A stretch of 64,000 bases of DNA from Hemileia vastatrix (GCA_030280995.1 JASXTE010000001.1:27066106-27130105); one strand, 5' to 3'. Numbered from the stretch's first letter, positions 46,451 through 58,470 are shown. The notes: generated from the sequence alone by a model not told the origin. Translations and numbers: made by a program.

Positions 46451-46815
46451 AAGATCATTTTGTAGGACCATTTGTTGTTAAAAGAATTGTTGGAGATAAT
46501 GCAGTAGAAGTTGTATTGTATTGTACTTATGATAGGAAACATCCTGTTTTCCCCATTTCCTTGCTTAAATCTTATACTTCCAACAGTGACTTATTTCCCA
46601 ATAGAAGGGGAAGACCTAAGCAAAAACCTCAGGAAGTCACAGAAACTGCAGAAATTGATAAAATTCTCAATGATAGAATTATCACTTCTGAAAGAGGTAT
46701 TGAATATTTTTTGAGATATAAGAACAAATCATCTGAACATGATGCATGGATAGCTGGAAAAGAAATTTCAAATCTTCCTACTCTGTTAAAAAAGTATAAA
46801 AAGAAAAAACCTTAG
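46451..46815 (+). pseudogene. Element B SH3-like tail and chromodomain
   Basis: DHFVGPFVVKRIVGDNAVEV, YDRKHPVFPISLLKSY, then the chromodomain EIDKILNDRIIT, GIEYFLRYKNKSSEHDAW, and a basic end LLKKYKKKKP. Aromatic positions (Y, Y, W) of the cage are present. A purine-rich tract GAGTGAGGGAG follows and then the 3' LTR. Confidence 0.8.
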
Positions 46816-46848
46816 AATTTTTTTATTGTACTTTTTAGAGTGAGGGAG

Positions 46849-49533
46849 TGTCAGCCAGGCTATCTCAGGAGCCCAGTAAATTGTATAATAAATTGATAAA
46901 TCATTTATAGGAATAATGCTATGCATTTTATGTAGTTACAATAAAATATCTTATTGAATAAAATTATATAAATATTATATAAGTAAAATGATAATTATAT
47001 TTATTTTATTGTTAAGAAAAATTTTATTACATAAAAGATATTATATTCTATAACATCATGGCACATTTTTCATGTATTTAATATTTTTAAATTAATAAAT
47101 TAATTATTTAAGTTTATATTATAAGTGTAATAAAAAATTAACTTATAATGTAATTAAAATTTTAAATAATAAAATTTATATAAACTAAATACAACTTATC
47201 ATATAATATTATCCATAAAGACTGGGCGCTTCCTTGACACTTAAGTGTGTTACTAAAATTACTAAATAAATAAAATTACTTATTTAATATAATAAATTTA
47301 AATTCTCATTCTAAATAAGTTATTTTATTAAATTCATTAATTGTTTCAATTAAATTAATAATTAAATAACTTTAAATAGTTAAAAAAATTAATTTAATTT
47401 TCTTTATACTGAATTAAAAATTATTATATACATTAAGACATGAAAATAATACTTTTTTTTAATTAAACTTTCTTAAATTGTTTTGTTCTGGGATTTTATG
47501 GTGGGAAAATAAGTTCCTTATTCACGGGTTTAATTTACTGTTTCATTTTTTCCCACTTATTTTATATGTTTCAATTAAATTAAAATCATTGGTTGTTTCA
47601 CATTACTATACTCTTTTTAAATACAATTGAGCTGCCCAAGATGATCCTCTTGCCTATAAAAGGGCTTTGGAATCCTCTCAGGAAATTATCACTTACATTA
47701 CATACATTATTTTTATTTTTATTAGCATTAAAAATCCAATATCAATACTCAATAATTAATATAAGGTTGCTTTAAGTTTATTAATAATAAAATTTGTTTT
47801 CTGCGCAGAGAAGACATTACTCACTTAATTAAGATTTTATCAATAAAACTAAACCTCTGTCAGGCTGAGGTCAAGTAAAAAGACGTGAACTAGCTTGAAT
47901 AGTCAGTTGTCTAGAAGATTTTAATGGTCCTATATGAATACTGTAGTATAAATCCAACAAGTAGTAAAATATAATAAAAAATAAAGGTCTCAGTAATATA
48001 ATTCTCACTGTTTTTATATATGGCTTACAATCTTTTTAGTTGGTAGAAAAATAAATTTTATAATTCAGATACTATTCAAAAGTCTTATAAAAGTACTAAT
48101 TTATATGTATTGTAATTTATTTGGTTATGTTGGTTAAATTGTAAATGATAAAGAATGAAGAAATACAACCAAAAACCCTCCTCCTTTTATTCACAATGAG
48201 TTCCCCAGTGATTCCCTTGATGTACCACCCAATACACAGTTAATGACGCCTCTAAACAACTAATAGAAATTCCCATCAACATTTCCAGTAATCCATGACA
48301 TAATTAGAAGAGTAACAACCACAAAAATCCTGTATTAATAAGTAAAATCCATCAAAATTAAGAAATAAGATAAAAAGAGAATATATGCGTAATCAACAAT
48401 AATATAAAAGTCTAAAGGGTAATTTTTAAGGTTAATAATAGCTTAATAATAAGGGAGACTCACTGTAGAAATAATGGGGCTAATCCTGACATTATACTAC
48501 GTGAAATTCCCATTCAAAAATACCCAATATTGACTGAGAAACCACCCAAAAACTCAAAAAAGAGCATGAGATGTGGGGTAACTACATGCAGTCCTTGTCA
48601 GGCGCTTGCATGGGTAAATCCTTGACTAAATTTAGGTGAATTTAAGCGTGGTGATTAAATAAGACGCCAAGAGTGAGGTTATTAATGAAATTAGTGCATA
48701 TAAACAAGGTCAATGCATTATTAATAAAGCTAGGACACTAAATAAGCGCTTGTTGCCTATTTTAGTGTTTCCCCACAGTGGGCGTAGAATGTGAGGTAAT
48801 TATAGTGTGAATAAGCTAACTTTGCTAAAAATGAAGCTACTCACACGGGAAAAAAGCAGGCAGTATGTGGCCAGTACACAGAAGCCATTTCTGGCATAAA
48901 AAACACCAAATTTGAAAAGTGTTATTTTTATGCATTTAAATAGCCAAATCAATAGTCCTAAATGAGACAAATTTATTGGTCAAAGAACATTTTTGATATT
49001 CTCAAATTTATGGTGCATATAGTCAACTTTTAAGTTAAATAAAGCGCATTTCTTGTTTTTTGCATAAAACAGTGAAAATAACAACTTTAAGTGTACTTAA
49101 AAATTATGTAGCCTTATACTTAAGGTTCTTAAGATTACCCTAAAATATTCCAACTGAATATTAAGTACCTAAGACTTATAAAAGGTGGATATATGCGTGT
49201 ATATAAGGTGTTATAATGGCATATTTTGTATATTATCATAAATTTACTTATGTATACTATTTGTGTACTCTTAATTATTATTCCCATGTATAGTTCATGT
49301 GTTTAACATAACATATAAGTAATTTTTACTCAGTCCTGAGGATATAAAGGCTGAAAACCTCACTGTTGTGTTATTCCTCATAAACTGTCGTTGCATTTCT
49401 CTCAATTTGATTTACTTATTTTATTAGTTTTATTATCTTCATTTCTTAATTTTTTTATCCTCTCATTAGTTCCTCCTCCTCCTCCATTCCATTTCTTCTT
49501 GTTTTCCTCCTTCTTCTAGATGACCCACCAACA
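46849..49533 (+). repeat. 3' LTR of element B (with 1.5-kb insertion)
   Basis: TGTCAGCCAGGCTATC...GACCCACCAACA. The LTR is split at 47857/49357. It keeps the uninterrupted S1 target site (AGACATTACTCAC), which shows S1 entered the 5' LTR after B had been inserted. Confidence 0.9.
47858..49356 (+). repeat. LTR-like insertion of 1.5 kb in the B 3' LTR
   Basis: TGTCAGGCTGAGG...AGGCTGAAA with ACCTC on both sides (47853-47857, 49357-49361). The uninterrupted site is seen in the 5' LTR. No coding sequence, no terminal inverted repeat; probably a solo LTR whose CA end has changed to AA. CpG (GGCGCTTG, AAGCGCTTG, GACGCC, GGGCGTAG) is retained, in sharp contrast to the LTR around it, so it is young. 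Confidence 0.75.
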
Positions 49534-49708
49534 CACACCTTCTATCAGATACCCTCATTTTTTTCTGGTGTTAGTTTTTTATTAAACCACCAAGTAAATT
49601 ACCAACATCTAATGGACTTGAAATCTGGTTTTTATTGGATACGTGAAAATATGGTTTGAACTTTTAAACCACAAAAATATTCACTCTAAGAAATCAAAAG
49701 AAGAGTTC

Positions 49709-49714
49709 TTATTA

Positions 49715-49797
<83 letters not shown>

Positions 49798-49819
49798 GTT
49801 TTTATTATTTTTATTATTA
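49709..49819 (+). repeat. (TTA)n microsatellite
   Basis: About 37 TTA units with few interruptions, ending directly at the GGGGG of H1-2. The poly-Leu open frame across it is an artefact. Confidence 0.97.
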
Positions 49820-50125
49820 GGGGGTATAAATGTTTGGCTGATCCACAATTAAATTAATGGCAGATAAAAATCAATATACCCTAATTATCTTCAGAAATTA
49901 ATTTTTCTAATAATTGGCTTATTAGAAATTTTACATGTCAATTTTCACCTCTCTTTTACATTTTTACCCTCAATTTTTCATAACCACATCTTGGACAACT
50001 TTCTGGATATTCCAGGCTTCCTGCCTTACTTTGAACTCCCATCCTGTCTATTTATTCTATCCGTTTAGAACCCCTTCCCATCTCATCTTTATGTTTCTTC
50101 TCCTCTTCATCTTCAAATATCTTTA

Positions 50126-51333
50126 CATGCCTTGTTGTCATAGATCTTCTCAAAGACAGTCTTCCCTCAGTTATTCTTCAAATCCCATTACTCCCTCTTT
50201 CCCCTGCTCAGCTGAGACAACAAAGACCATTCAACTAAAAAAAGATGATCATCTCATACTTATCCACTTGCTAAAGATTAAAACTAATTATGATTCTTGT
50301 TTTTGGTACTGATAATGCAAATGATGTAGGATGGCCCCCTGCATCAAAAGTCAATGGATATCTTCTAATGGCCAATGAGTTACAAAACAAGAAAAAGGGA
50401 AGGATAGATATATTGCATAAACAGATATCTGAGCGCTTCAAGCACTATTGAGCAAAATACAAAAAGGCTAAGAATCTTTCATCCTCCACTGGTTTTGGTA
50501 TTACTGACCTTGATATCAGTAAAGGTACCAGATATATAGACAATAAACTTGATTCTTTATGTCCTTACTATAAAGAGATGGATTCCATATTTGGAGAGCA
50601 AGTCAATGTTAGACCTGTGAAAATTTTGGATGGAGAAGATTCTATCTTCAAACATGATGTCCAAAGAAATTTTTATCTTTCCTCTTCCTTGACTCATGCC
50701 TCCCCTCATTTTACTTCCACCAATCAAGATATCTTGTCAATAGATGCTTATGGTAATATAAATAAGCCTGATCTCACTCAAGCGAGCTTTTATTTCTTTT
50801 CTAGTTGTCTTATTTTTTATTTCTAAAAATTTTAATTAACAAATACATGATCCTCAAGAAAGTGAGTCTGAAGCTAGCATTGATGGTGAAGAGCAAAATG
50901 TTACCTCCAAAAAAAGCAAAGACCATCAACTACTCTGAATTTTAACAGTCAAAGAAAAAAAACAGAGACAATTTTTAGCAAACCCCTTTTTCTTCCATTG
51001 ATGATTATTTGGAGAAACATGATTCTGGTAAGTGATAGCATACACCTTAATAGTTTAGTGAGCTTTTATTTTCTTTTTTTAGTATTCCTTTTCACTCTAG
51101 GTAAAGTTGGTGTTTCAAGTGATACTCTTAACTTTCAAAAGCAACAATACAAGCTCTCTTTATGCAAGGATGATAGGGAACAAGACTTGGAGAGGAAGAG
51201 ATTCGAGCTCTATTTACAGAGGGAAGAGAGGGTAAAAGACTTGCAGGAGAATAAATTTGAGCTTTCTTTAAAGAGGAATAGGAGGGTTCAAGACTTGGAG
51301 GAGAAGAAATTTGAGATAAAGAAAGAGGAGAAG
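50126..51333 (+). pseudogene. H1-2 ORF2, first part
   Basis: Homologue of 24109-22799. RSSQRQSSLSYSSNPITP, IQLKKDDHLILIHLLKIK, TNYDSCF, then stops, SSSTGFGITDLDISKG, DNKLDSLCPYYKEMDSIFGEQVNV, and coiled-coil exons from about 51108 with an 18-residue repeat: REQDLERKRFELYLQ, RVKDLQENKFELSLK, RVQDLEEKKFEIK. A GTAAGT donor lies at 51028. Cut by the LTR at 51334 and resumed at 52179. The same architecture as H1-1 supports the gene model there. Confidence 0.7.
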
Positions 51334-52173
51334 TGTCAGCCAGTAACTTATTTAACATAGTTAAACTGATCTGATTAAAATTATTACTCAATATTTAATT
51401 GATTGAAATGTTATGAACTTAATATTTCTAATTCTTTAAGTATTATATTGTGTAAAGAATATTAACTATAATTGTCTTTAAATTTGATTTTAATTACGCA
51501 AACATTTTTATTTTATTTAATTAAAATTTCATTTTGTTTTTCTAAAATTAATTGAATAAATAAATTAATAAAAAGCTGTGTGAAATTTGCACTTCTAGGT
51601 CCAAGTAACTACTGTGACTCAGACCTTTCTTGAAGCTAGCTAGAGGGGGGCCAGGGAGAGCAAGGAAAGAGGTGTTGATATTTCCTTGGAACTTTAAGGG
51701 ATGATTTAACTGTGTTACTTATTAAACTTAAGCTTAAACTATCTTATTTTATTAAATTCTAATTATTTTATTAATTCTTAACTTAATATTTTAATTTATC
51801 TTTTCAATTAATTTTCAATTTATTTTATATTAAAACTTTAATTCCTTTATCAATGATTTTGTAAAATTCAACAAAACTCATGTTGTAGTACATTTTTCCT
51901 ATAAAAAGGGTTTCACTTTGTTGCTTTAGGATTATCCTTTTTTATACATTAAATTTATCTATATTATAGTACAATCAAAACCATATACAAATAATTATTT
52001 ATTTACATTGAATCATTTATTTGAGCTATAACTGTTCAACATGAAAAGAAAGACATAAAGATATTATTAAATTACAATTCTATTATCCAAATTCAAACAA
52101 TTCCACTTAATTTCCATTTTATTATTTTAGACTCTACCATATTTATCATCTTCATCTACCATACAAGCTGACA
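51334..52173 (+). repeat. Solo LTR S3 in H1-2 ORF2
   Basis: 840 bp, TGTCAGCCAGTAACTT...CAAGCTGACA. Flanks AGAAG (51329-51333) and AGAAT (52174-52178), one mismatch. TATAAAAAGGG near 51900 is a promoter-like box. No coding content. Confidence 0.85.
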
Positions 52174-52178
52174 AGAAT

Positions 52179-52620
52179 GCTCTCAACTACAATTTCCTAT
52201 TGGATCAAATGAAACTCAAGTATCAATTTGAAGATGATTCAAAGAAGAAAGTTTTCTTGATAAAATGAGTTAGAGCTAATAAATATGTTGTGGAAATTGA
52301 ACACTTAATGAAGATGTTTGATGAAAAGTTTTTTTTATTTCATTCCAAATTTTTTTAGAAAGTTTTCTTGATAGAATGAATTAAAGCTAATAAATCTGTT
52401 GAGGAAATTGACTGCTTAATTTAAATATTAGATAACTAGTTTTTTTTATTTTGTTCATATTTCATTCCAAATTTTTTTAGAAAGTTTTCTTGATATAATG
52501 TGTCAAAGATATTAAGTCTGTTGAGGAAATTGACTGCTTAATGAAAATGTTTGATGACTTGTTTTTTTTATTTTTTTGTTCATATTTCATTCCAAATTTT
52601 TCAAGTCAAAAATTTACACA
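52179..52620 (+). pseudogene. H1-2 ORF2 C-terminus, last exon in three tandem copies
   Basis: NYNFLLDQMKLKYQFEDDSKKK corresponds to H1-1 EHQNLMEQMKYKHDLQESSKKK. The final exon (KVFLI, then VEEI-like and HLMKMFD) is then present three times at about 52245, 52358 and 52482, each preceded by TTTTTTTAG in copies 2 and 3. H1-1 has a single copy (KDFLIECIKAKKSVEEIEQLMKFF). Confidence 0.7.
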
Positions 52621-53050
52621 TCTTATTTGAAAATTTGGCAATAACCCCTCTGAAATTTACTCTGGGAGGGGTTGAGGATTATTAAGTTTTCATTTTATTT
52701 CATAAAAAATTAAGTAAATCAATTAAACAAGATAATCAACCAAGTAAAGGAATCTCAAATACTATCTGCTAATGATTTCATGAGAAAATTCAAAGAAAAA
52801 ATATGACAAGAATGGTATTATGAACATATTCATAGAATATAGTTGAATGGACACCTTCATACAACACAAGGGCACAATGGTACAATACTTAAATTGATTT
52901 GTTATCTTTAATAATTTATAAATTAAAAATTTAAGAAAATAAAATAAAAATTTACAAATCCTTTAATTACCGTATTTAGGACCCTCCCGTAATTTTTTAG
53001 TAGCCATTGACCTTTCACCCCTTACCTTACTTACCCAGTTTATCAAACTT
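52621..53050. other. H1-2 spacer between ORF2 and oxygenase
   Basis: One degraded unit of the 105-bp repeat (CTGAAATTTACTCTGGGAGGGG near 52650), then AT-rich non-coding sequence. No gene. Confidence 0.5.
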
Positions 53051-53990
53051 TGATTGATCTTAATAGAACATCTAAAATGAGTAAACTTTTTTCAAGATTT
53101 CAATCCAGGAAGGCCCTTAGTAGCTTGAAGATTATCTCTTGAAGAATTCTAAATTTCTTACATAATCCTGTTTCCTAAAACAAAGTCCATGATACATTTT
53201 TGATCCGGGAAGTATAGTCCATGGCCTTTGACTTTATCAGGTGAAAGGATTGGTCTTCCAGTAATAGGATTGATACAACAGAAAATCCCATAAGCATATT
53301 AGAATTGTATTTTTCTAAGAAAATCTGATTATTAAATACTCAATAGGTGATGATAACATTAGAAGAAAAGATATAATAGTTACTGATTTCAACTCATTCC
53401 ATATCGGTCCAATTGGGAAGTCCAGCTCTCTTGGTCAGTTTATGATTAGATTTAAATGCTCAAACACATAATTATTTCAATTGATTGGCCAATAAATAAT
53501 TGAATGATCCTAAGATTTTCAAACTTTCTAAATCTTCCTTCATTTCTTGATCACTGAGATTCTGGAGTAAAGAATAAATACCTGGAGAGAAAAATAAGAA
53601 AATAGGTTTTCTACAAAATTTATGAAAATAAAGACTTACCGAGTAAGGCACCCTTTTCATAGCAAGATCTACAGCCAAGTCCTATTATAATTACTCCAAT
53701 CTTCTTTTTATTTCTTAAACTTTTTCAAATTAATGCAATCTGATAAAAAGTAGCAATGACATCTGATTATTTATTAAACACTTCATCTTGAACACCATTG
53801 AAAAAATGAAACTGTATAAAAAATTAAGGTTTGTATCCATTACTAATAATTGAAACCACAATTTCCTTTCCACTAGCAGTTAAGTACTTGATATTATCCG
53901 GTAATTAATCGGGATAATATTTTTTTTACATATCATAGTTTTGAAGTAATGCAGCTTTTTCAAAGAACCAAGGAAGGCTTTACAAAATTG
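53051..53990 (-). pseudogene. TET/JBP-like oxygenase, copy 3 (in H1-2)
   Basis: Covers the core on both sides of the conserved intron. Before it: LPDNIKYLTASGKEIVVSIISNGYKP, FNGVQDEVFNK, VIIIGLG. Intron at about 53587-53639 with GTAAGT donor and CTCCAG acceptor, the same position as in copy 1. After it: GIYSLLQNLSDQEM, LLANQLK-stop, YGIFCCINPITGRP, GHGLYFPDQKCIMDF, THFRCSIKI. Both metal-site motifs are destroyed: FNNQIFLRK replaces the HxD region and DNLQAT replaces DNHQTT. Many stops. Dead copy. Confidence 0.75.
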
Positions 53991-54860
53991 TTTTTTTCAA
54001 ATTAAACTTTGTTTTTGATAATATTTTTCCTTCTTATTAGAAATTATAGGCTTCACTTCTGTAAAAAAAGTTTGGAGGATGGTAAGAGTGATGAGGACTT
54101 TGACATTATTTCTGAAATTTAGTTGATATTTTTAAATCTATTTTTTTTGAAATATAAAAAATAACAAAAAAATAAGACAAAAATTAATAATTAATTTTGC
54201 ATTTCTTTCTACCTTAATCCCCCAATTTCCCCTTTTTTACTTCCTCAATATCCCCCCTATTATCCTTTTTTTGGTGTCCTCAACCCCCATTTTTTTCCCC
54301 ATTTTTGTCCCCTTTTGTGTCCTTAAAATCCCTCTCTTTTCCCCTTTGGTATCCTCAAAAAACCCCTTTTTCCCCCTTTTCTATCCTTCACATCCCCCTT
54401 TTATCCCCTTAGGTTTCCTCAGACATGTTCCTTTTCCCCCGGTTCATCTCTTGAAATCCCCCCCCACCTATCCCAGTCCCTAATTTCTCCCTCCCTCCCT
54501 CCCCTTTATTACTTAGCAATTTTCTGAAAAATTGCTAAGTAATGAAGGGGCGGTTTTCAGGAGACCAAAGGGTAGAAAAGAGTGTACCTGAGAGTGTCTA
54601 AGGGGGAAAAAGGGGGGAGTTGAGAACAAAAAAGGGAGAAAAAGAGGGTATTGAGGAGGCCAAGGAGGGGGAATGAGGATACAAAGGAGTGAGGAAAGGT
54701 GGGATAAAGACCAGGCCAAGGAGGGATAAAGAGGGGATAATGGAGAATAAAAAAAGAAAAAAAAGGAAGAGAAATAACAAAGAAAAGTGTTAATTTTTCC
54801 TTGAAAACCAAAAAAAACCACTTACAAAACAAAACAAAATGGAAAAAAAACAAAAATATA
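53991..54860. repeat. Purine/pyrimidine palindrome in H1-2
   Basis: C/T-rich left part (54215-54510), central hairpin TTACTTAGCAATTTT-CTG-AAAATTGCTAAGTAA (about 54509-54543), and G/A-rich right part (54545-54740). Same position between transposase and oxygenase as in H1-1, but the central hairpin sequence differs. 53991-54214 is AT-rich spacer. Confidence 0.75.
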
Positions 54861-55186
54861 TATAATTAGCAAAAAAAATCAAAAAAATGAATGAAATGAC
54901 TTACCTGGAGAGATGAGATGAGAAAATAAATGAAAACAAGTTGTTTGAGGGATTCTTGAGGAGAGGAGGAAAAGGATATGAAAGGTAAATGAAAAAAACA
55001 GTGAAAAATGATGCAATTGCTGAAAATATGTGATTTCATGTTGAGCTGGTGAATGAAAACAAATGAGACATCCAAATAAGAGGCATTTAACATAAATTCA
55101 AAATAAAAATCAATTTTCAAAAAAAAAATTACCAACCCAAGTGAATAAAGTAGACAAGTTAAAGAATTCAGAGAGTATAAATAAAT
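54861..55186 (-). other. H1-2 spacer downstream of transposase
   Basis: Contains ACTTACCTGGAGAGATGAG, the complement of a CAGGTAAGT donor context, and the TGAGACATCC block. Equivalent to 18535-18840. No gene. Confidence 0.5.
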
Positions 55187-56348
55187 TTAAAAGGGTTGTG
55201 TTTCAAAATGTTGGAGGGTGATTGCCATAATGACAGAGTTTATGCCAGTGGAAAGAATGTTTTGTGATTCAAGGGAGGTGGGAGATGGCACATATTTGAA
55301 ATCCTCTTCTTCATAAAGATCACTCCACTCATCCTTTAAATCAGCTAGGATATTGTGGAGTATAACACAAGTCATTATCCAATGATTTGCAGTTTTGATT
55401 TCCAATTATTTTGAAATTGGATTATGAGTTGTGGAAGACTAGAAAATATTCCCTATAAAATACCAATAGCATGTTCAATTTGTACTCTTGATTGTGCAAG
55501 ATAATAATTAAAAGTTGTTTTTGGGTCATTTTCTAAAGTTGCACCTCAGAAAGCAGTTATAATGTACTTTCCACTTGCATATGCTGAATATGAAAAGAGG
55601 TACTGAGATTCATCAACTTATGAGTCAGAATTTTGATAAATCCTCATTCTTTGGAAGACAAAATAGTCATGAACATGAGCCAGGGTAAAAACTATGAAAA
55701 GCAATAAGCTTTTTATTGACATTGCACACAAGTTGAATGGCAAAGAGTATCTAGAAAGAAGATAAAAATTTAGCACATGAATGATGAGAAATTTGAGAAC
55801 ATTTTGAAGAAACCTTTTTTTGTGATCAAAATAATGGTTGCCATAATGAGCAGGCTTTTGGCTCAATGGTATAGTTGTACCATCAACAAAATCTACACAG
55901 CCAGGGAAAACTTCAGCTTGCATTACTTGAGAGGATTCAAGTTGCTGTTGTGAAATTGGCCAAGAAAGTATTTGAGACTTGAGAGAAAGGATAGCAATCA
56001 TGCAGCTCTTGGTGTATACTATTATGGTATTATATCCTATTGTAAAGAGATTATCAAAATGTCTTTCAGCAGCACCATTTCCATTTGAACCAAATTGACA
56101 TAGTGCAACACCAAGTTGAAAGGCAGTATTAAACTGTTTGCTATGGGAATTATTATGGAATTTAGGATTATTGGAGATGAGTTGAGAAAGTTTCAAAGAA
56201 GAATCAGGAGAAATTCAAAAAAATTTTCTGAAGTTTAAACAAAGAATTTCATGAATTGAGGCAAGATCATATCTGGAATCATGATAGATATTTTGCCCCC
56301 TTGGGATGATGTAACAATTTTTGGAAAGAAAAGACATATAAGCTAAAG

Positions 56349-58309
56349 AGTCAGCCAGGCTATGATAAGAGTCCATTAAATATTATGTTAAGTTACTTGA
56401 ACCTAAAAAAGAGACTAAATGCATTTAAATTATATATACAAATTAAATATCATATTAAATAAAATTATATAACTATATTTTTAATATAATTAAAATAAAT
56501 CTTATATTAAATTTTATTGTTATTTGTATATACATTCAAATAAGCATAACAAAAATATTCTATTCTGTAAGAATTGTCACATTTTTTAATAAGTTTAATG
56601 TTAAATAATTAATTAATTACAAACTTATATTATAAATTTACATTATAAATTTACATTATAATATAATTAATTAATTAATTAATTAGATATATATTAAAAA
56701 AATTATATCTCACATACAAGGATTATTAGAAACCTTTTTAGTCACAATTGGATTAATAAAATAATTAAAACAAGTAAAAACAATCTATTTAAATATAAAA
56801 TGTTTTATTTTAATAACTAAGTGGATTTATTAAAATACTTACTTGTTCAAATTCAATAACTATTATACTAGTATAATTATTTTAATTTACTTAATAAATA
56901 TTGTTTTAACTATATAGATTAAGTATATTAAAATTGTACATTACACCTAGTATAATGTTATATTTTATTAGAAATTATTATTAGTAAAATAACAAATAAT
57001 GTAATATCAGAAGGTCCCTTTGGTCTAGAAGAACTTTTCAATGGTCCAATGGCAGTGATAGGTGTAAAAGTTACTCAAAATCTCAGATAGTGTACATATA
57101 TTTCTCTTAATAAAAAGATTACTAAATGAAAAGGTAAGTTTTTGTGTTATTATTACTTTATGAAATTAGAATTACACAAAATTCAAGTACTAAGGTAGTA
57201 AGAGTAGTAATAGATTGATTGAATTTTATATAATATAATAAAATTAAGAATTGGCTTAAAAGCAGAGAGATTGAGAGGCCTTATATAGGCAAAAAAGAGA
57301 GAAAATACGGAACCACAAGTCTTCATACACAAGTCCCTTATTGAGAGCAATTCCCATAATAGAAAAATATAATTTAAAATTATTCTAGAAGGAATTTTCT
57401 TATATACAGTGTTTATATGTCAGGTTATTAAAATTATTTGATTTTTTTAGGTTTTTTCTGTATACGTCAATTGTAAATAAAATAATTTTAATTTAATATT
57501 AAGTATTAATATACTTTTATTTCACCTCTCAACTGTCATGAGGACATTGTCAATGGATAAAAAATTAAGGACATTAAATTTAAATGATTACTTGATTTTA
57601 CTTATTTTAATTAGTTAAATTATTATAAGTAAATTACAAAGTAAGTATAATTAATAAAATAAGAAATGAAGGCATGGCTCTATCCTAGTAAATAATTAAT
57701 TATTTACTTGGTAATTCTAGTAGCTTGGCTGACATGTAATGTGTTTAGTATAACTATAGTTACACAATCCCTGTTTTATATCAATGTAGTATCCTATATA
57801 AACACATTAAAATTTTAGTGGATACACCAGGTCTTTTATTTATGTTTTAAAAATTAGTTACATGGAAACCTTGCCTTCTCTTTTACACTTAATTTTAACT
57901 TTTTTTCCTTCTTTTATTCTGTATATACTTTAGTGAGGTCTCACAGGGCCTCATTTGCCTATATAAAGGCTTTGGTTTCTCACCTTGTAGTCCACATTAC
58001 TTACATTGCCTTAAAAATTACAATTATTAGATTTTTTACATCAAATTTATTACTGTGTTTAAAATACATAAATTGAAAAAATTGACTATATAAAAGGTTA
58101 CTTTAAGAGTGGTTCAACTGTTTTTTTTGTTTTGTTATAGTAGAGAGAATAAAATTTACTTACTTGATTAAAATTTGAAATTCTATATGTTCAATAAGTT
58201 GGGTTCAAATTACTTCTTTTTCCTTCTAGATTGTTTTTGGTCTTTTGGTTTATTCTTTTTATTTGTTTTTTTCTGTATTTGATTCCTTCTTCTAGTCAAT
58301 CCATCAACA
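56349..58309 (+). repeat. B-type LTR (solo) in H1-2 transposase
   Basis: AGTCAGCCAGGCTATG...CAATCCATCAACA, with flanks TAAAG (56344-56348) and TAAAT (58310-58314). Net length about 1.23 kb after removing S2, and both ends match the B LTR. A TATATAAAGGC box lies near 57960. The first base is A for T. Confidence 0.85.
57005..57734 (-). repeat. Solo LTR S2 nested in the B-type LTR
   Basis: 730 bp, inverted copy of the S1 family: reading from 57734, TGTCAGCCAAGCTACTAG, and ending GACCTTCTGATA. Perfect duplication TGTAA at 57000-57004 and 57735-57739. A third-level insertion (S2 in B-type LTR in H1-2). Confidence 0.9.
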
Positions 58310-58470
58310 TAAATTTTCTTCCAAACCAGAGTCAGAATCAGAGTTAGTGGCTAGAGTTAAAGTGATAGCATTCATATCTGAGTGAATTTGCTTCATAGTA
58401 GAGAGGTGCTTCATTATTTTTGGTAGAAAAGGTTTTTGTTAAAAGGTTTAGGTGATGAGTGTGAATTTTC

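Larger units (their letters stand above)
37870..49533 (+). mobile_element. Ty3/Gypsy chromodomain retrotransposon B, complete
   Basis: 5' LTR 37870-39973, internal region 39974-46848, 3' LTR 46849-49533. Perfect 5-bp duplication CACAC at 37865-37869 and 49534-49538. LTRs start TGTCAGCCAGG and end CCAACA. Each LTR has suffered its own insertion; without them each is about 1.2 to 1.3 kb. Coding order gag, PR, RT, RNase H, IN, chromodomain. All reading frames carry stops and CpG is nearly absent, so it is old and inactive. Closely related to element A. Confidence 0.93.
55187..58470 (-). pseudogene. H1-2 transposase, split by LTR insertions
   Basis: N-terminal part lies at about 58470-58315, the rest at 56345-55187. 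Blocks: FQLGVALCQFGSNGNG, VMQAEVFPGCVDFVDGTTIPLS with the first Asp, YFDHKK, intron equivalent, YSLPFNL, then a decayed segment in which the HDS block reads VHDYFVF, and C-terminal CVILHNILADLKDEW. Frame broken between 55620 and 55405 and by the LTR in the first exon. Homologous end to end with H1-1. Confidence 0.8.

Noticed and set aside
1..46815. Alternative genetic code (TAA read as Tyr), since TAA often aligns with Tyr between A and B
   Set aside because: Stops also align with Trp, Gln, Lys, Thr and Phe, the host gene uses TAA as its end, and Tyr codons are one change from stop. Ordinary decay explains it.
49643..49852. Poly-leucine protein
   Set aside because: Translation of the (TTA)n microsatellite.
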